The translations under genes were made by a program, and so were the position numbers. 64,000 nucleotides of DNA from Saccharopolyspora kobensis (GTDB lineage Bacteria; Actinomycetota; Actinomycetes; Mycobacteriales; Pseudonocardiaceae). A model generated the notes under the pieces. That model searched no databases and was not told the DNA's origin. It saw nothing but the letters and a program-made list of their open reading frames with translations. The stretch is taken from assembly GCF_900108315.1 (NCBI RefSeq), contig NZ_FNVB01000008.1:361547-425546 (forward strand). The letters run 5' to 3'. Positions 17,154 through 25,665 of the stretch are shown here, one piece after another. The first letter of the stretch is position 1; every line of letters begins with the position of its first letter.

Positions 17154-17837
17154 TCACAGTCCGCCGGGCGCTCCGAACGAGGCATAGGTGACCGGTCGCG
17201 CGCCGTGGTGCAGCGCCAGGTCGATCGCGTCCAGAACCGCTTGCCGCGCAGCGGGTTTGCGCAGCACGGCGGAGTCCACCGCGAGCCGCACCGGACGTCC
17301 CAGCCGGGCCGCCCGCCCGGCGCCGAGCACCAGTGCGCGGCACCACCAGGGCTCGGCGCGCTCACCCGGTCCGATCATGCGGATGCGTCCCCGGTGCACC
17401 CTGCCGGTGGCGAGCTCCCGCACCGCCATCGCGTCCGCGCACACCGAGAAACCGCGCCGCCGCAGTGCGGTGATGGTGCCCGGCGATCCGAACCACCGCG
17501 TCGGGATGAAGGTCTTGGTCCGCAGTCCGAGCCGTTCCAGGACCGCGGCGGCGGCGACCAGGTGCAGCCCGGCCTCGTGCGCGGGCAGCCCGGCGGCCGG
17601 GGCGAGCCGGGCCCGCAGTCCCGGCGCGGTGCGGGCGAATCCGTGCAGGCTCACCACGTCACGACCGGCCACCCGCCCGGCGATCCAGTCCAGCACCGCA
17701 CTCGGCGGGGCGGGGCGCGGCGGGATCAGCAGCGACAACGGCACGGCGCGCCGGTCCAGGTCGGCGCCGAACTCGACGCACCGGTCCAGCACCTGGACGT
17801 CGAGTCCGGACAACGACACCACCAGCGGCGGGCTCAC
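17154..17837 (-). CDS. DUF2334-like (polysaccharide-deacetylase-fold) protein
   Basis: A 227-aa protein from a GTG start. LVVSLSGLDVQVLDRCVEF, PLSLLIPPRPAP and VVSLHGFARTAP follow the pattern of DUF2334 proteins, distant relatives of NodB-type polysaccharide deacetylases. VVSLHGF corresponds to the position of a metal-binding His. Later motifs (TKTFIPTRWFGSPGTITALRRRGF) also fit. Catalysis on carbohydrate or glycolipid is inferred from fold only. No clear ribosome site is visible. The gene starts just beside the family A repeat at 17963. Confidence 0.7.
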   Translation of the reverse strand: MSPPLVVSLSGLDVQVLDRCVEFGADLDRRAVPLSLLIPPRPAPPSAVLDWIAGRVAGRDVVSLHGFARTAPGLRARLAPAAGLPAHEAGLHLVAAAAVLERLGLRTKTFIPTRWFGSPGTITALRRRGFSVCADAMAVRELATGRVHRGRIRMIGPGERAEPWWCRALVLGAGRAARLGRPVRLAVDSAVLRKPAARQAVLDAIDLALHHGARPVTYASFGAPGGL

Positions 17838-17962
17838 GAGGACTCATTGCGCCCGCTCCGGATGTCCGCCACCTGACGACGAGATGACCCCCCGGCGCAA
17901 ATCCGGAGAACCTCCACACCGAACCCAACCCCCACCCACCACCCCAACACAAGTCACCCCAC

Positions 17963-18091
17963 GCAATTTCAATTGAAATTGAACATCCAATTTCAATGGA
18001 ACTTGCACTCCTCCGGCGTGTCGCCACCCGACACGCCGGTGTCTCCCGCAATTTCAATTGAAATCAGACCGCCAATTTCAATTGAAATTGC
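17963..18091. repeat. Family A structured repeat, copy A1
   Basis: An AT-rich island in GC-rich DNA. Module 1 (17963-18006) is an inverted repeat, GCAATTTCAATTGAAATTG facing CAATTTCAATGGAACTTGC across 6 bases. A central hairpin (18013-18039) pairs CCGGCGTGTCG with CGACACGCCGG. Module 2 (18048-18091) repeats the palindromic pattern. It lies 3' of purC in the gap before the DUF2334 gene. Confidence 0.9.
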
Positions 18092-18098
18092 ACCCCAC

Positions 18099-18200
18099 CG
18101 GCACCCGGCCGGGGAGTCGGCACCCGGCCGGGGAGTCGGCACCCGGCCGGGGAGTCGGCACCCGGCCGAAGGAGCCGACACCCGGATGAAGGGAGTCGGG
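18099..18200. repeat. 19-bp tandem repeat next to family A copy A1
   Basis: The unit CGGCACCCGGCCGGGGAGT occurs three times in succession, followed by a partial and two degenerate units (GACACCCGG, GTCCGGCCGG). It fills most of the remaining gap before the purC stop codon. Together with copy A1 it makes 17838-18258 gene-free. Confidence 0.85.
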
Positions 18201-18258
18201 GTCCGGCCGGGGGTCAGCGCCCGGTTGGGGGTGGGGTTTGTTGATTGGGTTGGGAGGG

Positions 18259-19152
18259 TTAGGCGGCTGGGGTGGGCCAGTCGGCGAAGGAGCGGCCGGT
18301 GATGCGTTCGTAGGCTTCGACGTAGCGGTCGCGGGTTGCCGCGATGACGTCGGCGGGCAGCGACGGCGGCGGGGTGTCCGAGGCGCGGTCCCAGCCGGAG
18401 GCCGGCGAGGTCAGCCAGTTGCGCACGTACTGCTTGTCGAAGGACGGCTGGACCTGGCCCGGCCGGTAGCCGTCGGCGGGCCAGTAGCGCGAGGAGTCCG
18501 GCGTCAGCACCTCGTCGCCCAGCACCAGCGAACCGTCGGGCGCCAGGCCGAACTCGAACTTGGTGTCGGCCAGGATCACGCCCCGGCCGCGCGCGTGCTC
18601 CGCCGCCCGCTCGTACACCCGCAGCGTCACCTCGCGCAGCTGCTCGGCGCGCTCCGCGCCCAGCTGCGCGGCGACCGCGTCGAAGCTGATGTTCTCGTCG
18701 TGGTCGCCGAGCTCCGCCTTGGTGGCCGGGGTGAAGATCGGCTGCGGGAGCTGCGAGGCCTCGACCAGCCCGGCGGGCAGCTCGACCCCGCACACCGCAC
18801 CGGTGCGCTGGTAGTCGGCCAGCCCGGAGCCGGTGAGGTAGCCGCGCGCGACGCACTCGACCGGCAGCATCTCCAGCCGCCGCACCAGCAGCGCGCGACC
18901 GCGCACCTCACCGGGGATGCGCGGGTCGTCCGCGCTGACCAGGTGGTTCGGCACCAGGTCGGCGAGCAGCTCGAACCAGTACACGCTCATCGCGGTGAGC
19001 ACCCGGCCCTTGTCCGGGATCGGCGTGTCCAGCACGTGGTCGTACGCCGAGAGGCGGTCGGAGGCGACCAGCAGCAGGTGTTCGTCGTCCACGGCGTGCA
19101 GCTGGCGGACCTTGCCCGCTGCGATCTGGGGGTAATCGGCGAGTGCAACCAC
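18259..19152 (-). CDS. purC: SAICAR synthetase PurC
   Basis: A 297-aa protein. I choose the GTG at 19152 because GGGGGAG sits about 9 bases upstream; an in-frame GTG at 19170 would add six residues. The family opening [15 protein letters not shown], the nucleotide-binding [11 protein letters not shown], the signature ISFDAVA...LADTKFEFG and [13 protein letters not shown] are all present. It joins aspartate to CAIR using ATP (purine step eight). Its 3' side is occupied by repeats rather than a gene, so it is probably a single-gene unit. Confidence 0.97.
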   Translation of the reverse strand: MVALADYPQIAAGKVRQLHAVDDEHLLLVASDRLSAYDHVLDTPIPDKGRVLTAMSVYWFELLADLVPNHLVSADDPRIPGEVRGRALLVRRLEMLPVECVARGYLTGSGLADYQRTGAVCGVELPAGLVEASQLPQPIFTPATKAELGDHDENISFDAVAAQLGAERAEQLREVTLRVYERAAEHARGRGVILADTKFEFGLAPDGSLVLGDEVLTPDSSRYWPADGYRPGQVQPSFDKQYVRNWLTSPASGWDRASDTPPPSLPADVIAATRDRYVEAYERITGRSFADWPTPAA

Positions 19153-19271
19153 GTGCTGATTCTCCCCCACCAGTCCGCGGGCTCCCGCCGGTGGTACGAG
19201 TTGGCGAGGACAGCCGCGGCGTGGCGTAGTGGACGCACCACGCCGGACGCCCGGCGGACAGGAGGACTTCC

Positions 19272-19922
19272 GTGACCGAGACCTTCACCGACTGGCTCCG
19301 CCAGCGCAGCGAGCCCGACTGGACGGGGGTGATCGAGCACCCGTTCACCCAGGCCCTGTTCACCGGGCAGGTGCCGGCCGATGCGATGCGCTCCTACCTG
19401 GTGCAGGACTTCCAGTTCGTGGACGACTTCCTGGCGCTGCTCGGTTCCGGGATCGCCAAGGCCGACCGCTACTCCTCCCGGCTGGCGATCGCGGGAAGCG
19501 TCGGAGTGGTCACCAGCGAGGAGAACACCTACTTCCGGCGCGCGTTCGACGCGCTGGACGTCGGCGAGTCCGACCGGGTGCGCCCGGAGCTGGACGAGGC
19601 GACGGTGGCGTTCCGGGAGCTGATGCAGGACGCCAACGAGCGCGGCAGCTACGCCGAGGTCCTGACGGTGCTGACCGTCGCGGAGTGGTCCTACCTCGAG
19701 TGGGCCGTGCGCGCGCCGGATGCGCTGCCGGACGACTTCGTGCACGCGGAGTGGATCACGCTGCACAACAACCCGGACTTCCAGGCGTGGGTGCGCTGGC
19801 TGCGCGGCGAGCTGGACCGGGTGGGCGCGGAGCTGGACGAGCGCGAACGGGCCCGCTGCCTGCGCCTGTTCCAGCAGGCCACCCGCTGCGAGCTGGACTT
19901 CTTCAACGCCCACTGGTCGTGA
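19272..19922 (+). CDS. tenA: TenA/thiaminase-II family protein
   Basis: A 216-aa all-helical protein with AGGAGG before its GTG start. [30 protein letters not shown] is the TenA opening, and [15 protein letters not shown] is the conserved late motif. Classical TenA uses an active-site Cys in a PCxWxY-like motif to hydrolyse aminopyrimidine thiamin-breakdown products. Here the equivalent stretch reads [11 protein letters not shown] with no Cys, so it belongs to the Cys-less (TenA_E-type) group or acts otherwise. It lies divergent to purC and convergent with purB; pyrimidine salvage for thiamin is the usual family role. Confidence 0.87.
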   Translation: MTETFTDWLRQRSEPDWTGVIEHPFTQALFTGQVPADAMRSYLVQDFQFVDDFLALLGSGIAKADRYSSRLAIAGSVGVVTSEENTYFRRAFDALDVGESDRVRPELDEATVAFRELMQDANERGSYAEVLTVLTVAEWSYLEWAVRAPDALPDDFVHAEWITLHNNPDFQAWVRWLRGELDRVGAELDERERARCLRLFQQATRCELDFFNAHWS

Positions 19923-19955
19923 GCGCTTCGGGGCGCCACCCGAAGCGCTCACGAC
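19916..19955. repeat. Family F hairpin copy 2, bidirectional terminator of tenA and purB
   Basis: A perfect 17-bp stem GTCGTGAGCGCTTCGGG with a 6-base loop. The left arm includes the tenA stop codon, and the right arm ends 5 bases before the purB stop. The core sequence is shared with 14897-14938. Confidence 0.82.
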
Positions 19956-19960
19956 GGGGC

Positions 19961-21394
19961 TCAGAGGATGTCGGCGGGGCGGTAGGCCGCGGCCTCGGGG
20001 TAGCGGGCGGTGATCTCCTCGATCTGCGCCGCCACCTCGCCGACCTGGGCCGCCGCCGCGCCGGTGAAGGCGAGGCGGTCCGCCAGCAGCTCTTCCAGCT
20101 GGTCGCGGGTCAGCGGCAGGCGGTCGCCGGCGGCGAGCCGGTCGAGCAGGTCGTTGCGCTCCGCGCCCTGCTCGCGCATGGCAAGCGCCACCGCGACCGC
20201 GTTCTCCTTGATCGCTTCGTGCGCGGTCTCCCGGCCGACACCGGCCCGCACCGCCGCCATCAGCACCTTCGTGGTCGCCAGGAACGGCAGGTAGCGGTCC
20301 AGCTCGCGGGCCACCACCGCCGGGAACGCGCCGAACTCGTCCAGCACCGTCAGGAACGTCTCGAGCAGCCCGTCGAAGGCGAAGAACGCGTCCGGCAGCG
20401 CCACCCGGCGCACCACCGAGCAGGACACGTCGCCCTCGTTCCACTGGTCACCGGCCAGCTCGCCGGTCATCGAGACGTAGCCGCGCAGGATCACCGCGAG
20501 GCCGTTGACCCGCTCGCAGGACCGGGTGTTCATCTTGTGCGGCATCGCGCTGGAGCCGACCTGGCCGGGCTTGAAGCCCTCGGTGACCAGCTCGTGCCCG
20601 GCCATCAGCCGGATCGTGGTGGCCACGTTGGACGGCGCGGCGGCCAGCTGCGCCAGCGCGGACAGCACCTCGAAGTCCAGCGAGCGCGGGTAGACCTGGC
20701 CGACGCTGGTCAGCGTCCGGCCGAAGCCCAGGTGCCCGGCGACCCGGCGCTCCAGCTCGGAGAGCTTCCCGGCGTCGCCGCCGAGCAGGTCGAGCATGTC
20801 CTGCGCGGTGCCGACCGGGCCCTTGATGCCGCGCAGCGGGTAGCGGGCGAGCAGCTCCTCCAGCCGGTGGAAGCCGACCAGCAGCTCGTCGGCGGCCGTC
20901 GCGAAGCGCTTGCCGAGGGTGGTCGCCTGGGCGGCGACGTTGTGCGAGCGCCCGGCCATCACCAGCTCGGCGTGCTCGGCGGCGAGCTGCCCCAGCCGCG
21001 CCAGGACCGCGACGGTGCGGTCGCGCACCAGCTCCAGGCTGCGGCGGATCTGCAGCTGCTCGACGTTCTCGGTCAGGTCCCGGGAGGTCATGCCCTTGTG
21101 GATCTGCTCGTGACCGGCGAGGGCGTTGAACTCCTCGATGCGGGCCTTCACGTCGTGCCGGGTGACCCGCTCGCGCGCGGCGATGGAGTCCAGGTCGACC
21201 TGCTCCAGCACCCGCTCGTAGTCGGCGAGCGCCGACTCGGGGACCTCGATGCCGAGGTCGGCCTGGGCGCGCAGCACCGCGAGCCACAGCTTGCGCTCCA
21301 GGATGATCTTGTGCTGCGGCGACCACAGCTCGACCAGCTCGGGCGAGGCGTAGCGGGCGGCGAGGACGTTCGGAATGCTGGGCTTGACCGTCAC
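19961..21394 (-). CDS. purB: Adenylosuccinate lyase PurB
   Basis: A 477-aa fumarase/aspartase-superfamily enzyme starting VTVKPSIPNVLAARYAS. The signature GSSAMPHKMN lies near residue 281 and KGMTSRDLTENV near 90. It splits SAICAR to AICAR and adenylosuccinate to AMP, each releasing fumarate. I prefer GTG 21394 over GTG 21400: there is no Shine-Dalgarno, and a TATCCT -10-like box (21403-21408 on the minus strand) lies 8 bases before 21394, which suggests a leaderless mRNA. It is convergent with tenA. Confidence 0.96.
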   Translation of the reverse strand: MTVKPSIPNVLAARYASPELVELWSPQHKIILERKLWLAVLRAQADLGIEVPESALADYERVLEQVDLDSIAARERVTRHDVKARIEEFNALAGHEQIHKGMTSRDLTENVEQLQIRRSLELVRDRTVAVLARLGQLAAEHAELVMAGRSHNVAAQATTLGKRFATAADELLVGFHRLEELLARYPLRGIKGPVGTAQDMLDLLGGDAGKLSELERRVAGHLGFGRTLTSVGQVYPRSLDFEVLSALAQLAAAPSNVATTIRLMAGHELVTEGFKPGQVGSSAMPHKMNTRSCERVNGLAVILRGYVSMTGELAGDQWNEGDVSCSVVRRVALPDAFFAFDGLLETFLTVLDEFGAFPAVVARELDRYLPFLATTKVLMAAVRAGVGRETAHEAIKENAVAVALAMREQGAERNDLLDRLAAGDRLPLTRDQLEELLADRLAFTGAAAAQVGEVAAQIEEITARYPEAAAYRPADIL

Positions 21395-21503
21395 GAACAC
21401 GCAGGATACCGGCGCATTGCCGCCGTTCGGCCCACCCCACCTCCCGCCGGGTGCCGCCAGGAGGGGTGGCGATTCCGCTCGGAACCGCCACCCGGCGCAC
21501 CGG

Positions 21504-22151
21504 TCAGCGGTAGGCGAGTTCGGGGTCGGTGGCGAGCACGTCGAGCTGGTCGAACGGGACCGCGACCTCCGGCCGCGGGTTCGGGTCCTGCTGGTCGTCG
21601 AGGATCGGGTCGTAGTTGTAGCTGCTGACCATCGTGACGCTGCCGTCGAGCTTGAAGTGCGTCGACGTGGCCACCCGGAACGGGTCGTCGGCGGCCTCCG
21701 GGTAGATCTGGTGCAGCAGCACCGAACCGTCGTCCAGCAGGGTGCCTTCGCAGAGCGCGAGATTGCCCTGCTCGCAGGTCTGCTTCGGTGACTTGTAGAA
21801 GACGCCCGGCGCGTTGTACTGGTAGGTCACCGCCGTGCGGCCCTCCGCAACGCGGAACTCGGTGTTGCCGTAGAGGGCGCCGTCGAAGATCACCTCCGGT
21901 TTGCTCGTCGTCGGGCCCACCGCCTGCGGCACCACGTCCGGGAAGACGTCCTGCGCGTGCTGCCGCAGCTCGGTCGCGATCCGGTCGATCTCCTCCGGAG
22001 TGTGGTTCGGGGGCGTGGTGCCGACCGGCGGCCACTGGATGTCCGGGACGTCGGCGGGGGCGGCAGCGGCGGTGACCGGCGTGGCCAGCAGCGCCGCGGT
22101 CACCGCGAATGCGGCGGCCAGTCCGGAGCGGCGTGCGGTTGAAGAGCTCAT
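21504..22151 (-). CDS. Secreted protein related to the adjacent sigma-partner's extracytoplasmic domain
   Basis: A 215-aa protein with a clear signal peptide (about 1-31, ending TAAAAPA) and no later membrane span. Its mature part shares ordered motifs with the protein upstream in the operon: IQWPPVG (IDWPPVG there), a spaced Cys pair before DDGSVLL (DDGSIVL), an HF/HY-x2-DG-S/T-V motif, and a closing LATDPELA (LATDPRFA). So it looks like a free, exported paralogue of that sensor domain. It begins 20 bases after its neighbour's stop codon. A decoy or co-sensor role is my inference; no named domain is recognised. Confidence 0.8.
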   Translation of the reverse strand: MSSSTARRSGLAAAFAVTAALLATPVTAAAAPADVPDIQWPPVGTTPPNHTPEEIDRIATELRQHAQDVFPDVVPQAVGPTTSKPEVIFDGALYGNTEFRVAEGRTAVTYQYNAPGVFYKSPKQTCEQGNLALCEGTLLDDGSVLLHQIYPEAADDPFRVATSTHFKLDGSVTMVSSYNYDPILDDQQDPNPRPEVAVPFDQLDVLATDPELAYR

Positions 22152-22171
22152 CTCGTTTCCTCTCAGCGTGT

Positions 22172-22978
22172 TCAGCCGATCAGCGCGAACCGCGGATCGG
22201 TTGCCAGCGCGGTCAGCTCGGCGAGATCCATCGGCCCTTCACGCAGCTCGGCGACCGCGGCGACCGTGGCCGGGTCTCTGGGGTTGAAGAACGCGTTGAC
22301 CATCACCACGGTCCCGTCCGTCCGGTAGTGCCGGACCTCGTTCTTCTCGCCTCCCCCGCTCATGGCGGGGCGGGACGTGAGGACCAGGACGATGGACCCG
22401 TCGTCCTGGACGTGCTGGTAGCAGCGCGCACCGAACTGCTTCGACGACTCGCACTCCTGCGCCGGTGAGAGATCTACCGCGCCCGGCGCGAACACCCGCA
22501 AGGACAGCAGGACCGGCCAGTCCTGGCCTCCCACCGCAGCCCGGTCGAACGGGGCGGACACGATGACCGACGACGGGATTTGGATCTGGACCGGCCCCCG
22601 GCGCGAGACGTCGACGGCGCGAGCACCGGGCACGTCGCGGACGATCGCCTCGTCGAGGTAGCGCTCGATCTGTTCGCCCTGCGCGACCAGCTGCGCCTGG
22701 GACAGCTCCACTCGGACCGCGCCCACCGGCGGCCAGTCGATCGGTTCGATCGCTCTGACCTGCGGCACCGCCGGGGCGATGTCCTGCTGACCGATCGTGC
22801 CGGGCACCGCCACCGCCCCCGCCGCGACGATCAGGGTGGCCACCGCCGCGCCGATGACGGCTCGTCGTCTGCGCTGCCGCCGCCTGCCTTCGGCGGCCAC
22901 GGCGTCGGGGTCGACGCCCAGCGGCGGTTCGTCCGCGACGGCGGCTCGCAGGCTCTCGCGCAGCAGTTCTTCCGACAT
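22172..22978 (-). CDS. Single-pass membrane protein paired with a SigE-type sigma factor (putative anti-sigma or CU044_5270-like)
   Basis: A 268-aa protein beginning MSEELLRESLRAAVADEPP. A basic stretch (RRRQRRRR), one transmembrane segment (about 43-62) and an extracytoplasmic domain of about 200 aa follow. Its ATG overlaps the sigma-factor stop (ATGA). This layout, a short cytoplasmic part with one span and an outside domain, directly coupled to a SigE-like sigma gene, is typical of actinobacterial partner proteins assumed to restrain the sigma factor. No ZAS zinc motif is visible. The outside domain resembles the following secreted protein. Confidence 0.75.
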   Translation of the reverse strand: MSEELLRESLRAAVADEPPLGVDPDAVAAEGRRRQRRRRAVIGAAVATLIVAAGAVAVPGTIGQQDIAPAVPQVRAIEPIDWPPVGAVRVELSQAQLVAQGEQIERYLDEAIVRDVPGARAVDVSRRGPVQIQIPSSVIVSAPFDRAAVGGQDWPVLLSLRVFAPGAVDLSPAQECESSKQFGARCYQHVQDDGSIVLVLTSRPAMSGGGEKNEVRHYRTDGTVVMVNAFFNPRDPATVAAVAELREGPMDLAELTALATDPRFALIG

Positions 22979-23520
22979 CACCGGCTCCTCTTCGCAGCCG
23001 CCCGGGCCAAGTCCGGATCGGACTCGGCGATCGCGGCGCGCAGGTTCTGCAGCCCGCGCGACGCCTGGCTCTTGACCGTGCCCTCGGAACACCCCAGCGC
23101 GGCGGCGACTTCGGCCGTCGGCAGGTCTTCCCAGTAGCGCAGGACGAGCACCGCGCGCTGCCGCGGCGGGACCTCGGCCAGCGCGCGCAGCACGGTGTCG
23201 CGGCGCCACGCCCGCTGGCCGAGCACGGCGGGATCGCCTGCGGTGTCGCCCGTTTCCGGTGGATCGACGTCGTTCCGCTCGGCTCGGCGCCACGGTCGGC
23301 GGCGCTCGTCCAGCCACACCCGCAGCAGGGTCCGGCGCGCATACGAATCCACTGTGGACATGTCCACGCGGCGCCACGCCCGGTAGAGCTTGAGCAGCGT
23401 GTTCTGCACGAGGTCCTCGGCCAGGTGCCAGTCACCGCAGAGCAGGTACGCCGAACGGCGCAACCACAGCGCGCGTTCCCCGGCGAACTCGCGGAACGCC
23501 CGTTCCTGTTCGGCTCGCAT
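22978..23520 (-). CDS. SigE-family extracytoplasmic-function sigma factor
   Basis: A 180-aa protein from ATG 23520 with AAAGGGGA upstream. Region 2 (REFAGERALWLRRSAYLLCGDWHLAEDLVQNTLLKLYRAW) and region 4 (QRAVLVLRYWEDLPTAEVAAALGCSEGTVKSQASRGL) of the actinobacterial SigE family are complete. There is no ECF41-like extension. It is the first gene of a three-gene unit with the membrane partner and the secreted relative, so it probably responds to an envelope or extracellular signal. The actual signal and the target promoters are unknown. Confidence 0.92.
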   Translation of the reverse strand: MRAEQERAFREFAGERALWLRRSAYLLCGDWHLAEDLVQNTLLKLYRAWRRVDMSTVDSYARRTLLRVWLDERRRPWRRAERNDVDPPETGDTAGDPAVLGQRAWRRDTVLRALAEVPPRQRAVLVLRYWEDLPTAEVAAALGCSEGTVKSQASRGLQNLRAAIAESDPDLARAAAKRSR

Positions 23521-23748
23521 AGAGCTCGTCCCCTTTCCGCGCCCCGCCGCTCTATACGCAGCCGATCCGCGCGGGGTTGCACGGTCGATCACCCGTTCGG
23601 ATGCGAAGCGGGAAAGGAGCGCTCCGGTTCGCAAAACCGGCTGTGCGTCGCTTTAAGCGGACCTCAATACCTCCGGCGGTGGTGGCCATGGCAACGTCCA
23701 GACCAATATCGTTGGTCAGCGGCGACTTAGGAGCGAGGGCGCAACAGC

Positions 23749-24015
23749 ATGGAAATCGACGTGTTCGGCGACGAGCGGCAGGACGTGTTCTGGATCGTCG
23801 GGCTGGGCCTGGCCCAGCGGCACGCCACCACCATGCGCCCCGGCGCGGTGTACGCAGGTCAGGTCGTCCCGGCGCTGTGCGCGACCGAGCTGAAGATCCC
23901 GCAGCCCACCCCGATCGGCCGCGACCCGCGCTCGAAGCCCATCACCGACAAGTGCCCGGACTGCGCCGAACGCATCGCCGAAGGCGAGTTCACCGAAACC
24001 ACCTGGGACTTTTGA
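23749..24015 (+). CDS. Small protein with a CPDC motif, unknown function
   Basis: An 88-aa protein with AGGAGCGAGG upstream of ATG 23749. It contains CATELKIP near the middle and KCPDCAERIAEG near the end; two or three cysteines could bind zinc, but only one CxxC pair is complete. It resembles small actinobacterial conserved hypothetical proteins. It is divergent from the sigma-factor operon and ends 90 bases before the ABC exporter genes. No function is assigned. Confidence 0.7.
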   Translation: MEIDVFGDERQDVFWIVGLGLAQRHATTMRPGAVYAGQVVPALCATELKIPQPTPIGRDPRSKPITDKCPDCAERIAEGEFTETTWDF

Positions 24016-24105
24016 CTACCGGATCCACCGGCGGGCGGCCGGGCGGGGACGCGTCCGGAAAAGAGATCGCCATCGGAATTGCCGGGAGCTAACGTCGATC
24101 TGGCC

Positions 24106-25665
24106 ATGGCTGCCGCAAGTTCCCTCCGCTTCCTGTGGTCCCTGCTCGCACAACGGCCCGGACTGCTGCTGACCGCTACCGCTGCCGGCTCGCTCTGGAT
24201 GCTCCCGACGGCGCTGATGCCGCTGGCCATCGGCGCCGCGGTCGACGACGGCATCCGCCCGCACGAGGTCGGCACGCTGCTGGGCTGGGCGCTGGTGGTG
24301 CTCGGGCTCGGCCTCGTGCAGATGATCGCCGCGGGTGCCCTGCAGTGGACGACGCACACCATCTGGCTGCACGGCGCGGCGGGCTCGCAGCGCCTCGTGC
24401 TGGCGCACGTGACGCGGCTGGGCGGCGTGCTGACGCGCAAGGTCCGGGCCGGCGAGGTGGTCACGATCGGCGCCTCGGACATCTACCGCGTGGGCAACGT
24501 GTTCGAGGTGGTCGGGCGGGCGACCGGGGCGCTGGTGTCCTTCGCGGTCGCGGCGGTGCTGCTGTTGCTGATCTCCCCGCTCCTCGGCACGGTGGTGCTC
24601 GTCGGCGTGCCGCTGGCGACGCTCGGCATCAGCCCGCTGCTGGGCCCGCTGCGCCGTCGCGAAGAGGTGCAACGAGAGCAGTTGGGGCACGTCAGCGCGC
24701 AGGCGGCGGACATCGTCTCCGGCCTGCGGATCCTGCGCGGCGTCGGCGGCGAGCCCCGCTTCCACCGGCGGTTCACCACCGCCAGCCAGCGGGTGCGCAC
24801 CGCCGGGATCGAGGCCGGGCGGATCGAGTCCTGGCTGGTCGGCGCGGAGGTGCTGCTGACCGGCCTGGTCACGGTGCTGGTGACCTGGCTGGGCGCGCGC
24901 CTCGCGCTCGACGGCACGATCAGCGTCGGCGAGCTCGTCGCGTTCTACGGCGTCTCGGCGTTCCTGGTCATCCCGGTGCGCACGGCCTCCGAAGCCGCCT
25001 ACACCTTCGCCGGCGGCATGGTCGCAGCGGGCCGCGCGCAGGGGCTGCTCCAGGTGCGGCCGGAACCGCCCGCACCGGAGCACCCGCGAGCGCTGCCGCC
25101 CGGGCCGCTGGACCTTTTCGACGAGGCCACCGGGACGCGGATCGCCGCGGGCGAGCTGACCGTCATCGACGCCGGGGAGCGGGCCGAAGCCGTCGCCGAA
25201 CGGCTGGCCTGGCAGTCGCACGCCGGTGGCGTGCCGCTGCGCGAGGTCGACCCGGACGAGATCCGGCAGCGGATCCTGCTGGCGCACAACCAGGACCTGC
25301 TGTTCGCCGGCCCGGTCCGCACCGAGATCGACCTCGGCAGCGGGGTCGACCTGGACGCCGCGCTGGACGCCGCGGACGCGCACGACGTGCTGGCCGCGCT
25401 GCCCGCCGACGGCGTGCTGGACGAGCGCGGCCGCTCGCTCTCCGGTGGGCAGCGGCAGCGGTTGCTGCTGGCCCGCGCGCTGTGCGCGGACGCCGACGTG
25501 CTGATCCTGGACGAGCCGACGTCCGCGGTCGACGCGCACACCGAGGCGCGGATCGTGGCGCGGGTCAAGGAGTTCCGCGCCGGTCGCACCACGATCGTGC
25601 TCAGCCAGAGTCCACTCTGGACATCGGTGGCGGACCGGAAGCTGGACATGGGGGCGGAGACGTGA
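24106..25665 (+). CDS. ABC exporter half-transporter A with degenerate nucleotide site (no Walker A)
   Basis: About 519 aa from ATG 24106 (a TTG at 24079 is the alternative); a TAACGT box 10 bases upstream suggests a short or absent leader. Residues up to about 310 form six membrane helices. The ATPase domain keeps the signature LSGGQRQRLLLARAL (about 445) and Walker B with glutamate (VLILDEPTS, about 465). The Walker A loop is absent: LTVIDAGERAEAVAERLA stands in its place. The switch His is also lost (VLSQSP). These losses match the partner gene, which it overlaps by 4 bases (GTGA). It must work as a heterodimer; the substrate is unknown. Confidence 0.9.
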   Translation: MAAASSLRFLWSLLAQRPGLLLTATAAGSLWMLPTALMPLAIGAAVDDGIRPHEVGTLLGWALVVLGLGLVQMIAAGALQWTTHTIWLHGAAGSQRLVLAHVTRLGGVLTRKVRAGEVVTIGASDIYRVGNVFEVVGRATGALVSFAVAAVLLLLISPLLGTVVLVGVPLATLGISPLLGPLRRREEVQREQLGHVSAQAADIVSGLRILRGVGGEPRFHRRFTTASQRVRTAGIEAGRIESWLVGAEVLLTGLVTVLVTWLGARLALDGTISVGELVAFYGVSAFLVIPVRTASEAAYTFAGGMVAAGRAQGLLQVRPEPPAPEHPRALPPGPLDLFDEATGTRIAAGELTVIDAGERAEAVAERLAWQSHAGGVPLREVDPDEIRQRILLAHNQDLLFAGPVRTEIDLGSGVDLDAALDAADAHDVLAALPADGVLDERGRSLSGGQRQRLLLARALCADADVLILDEPTSAVDAHTEARIVARVKEFRAGRTTIVLSQSPLWTSVADRKLDMGAET

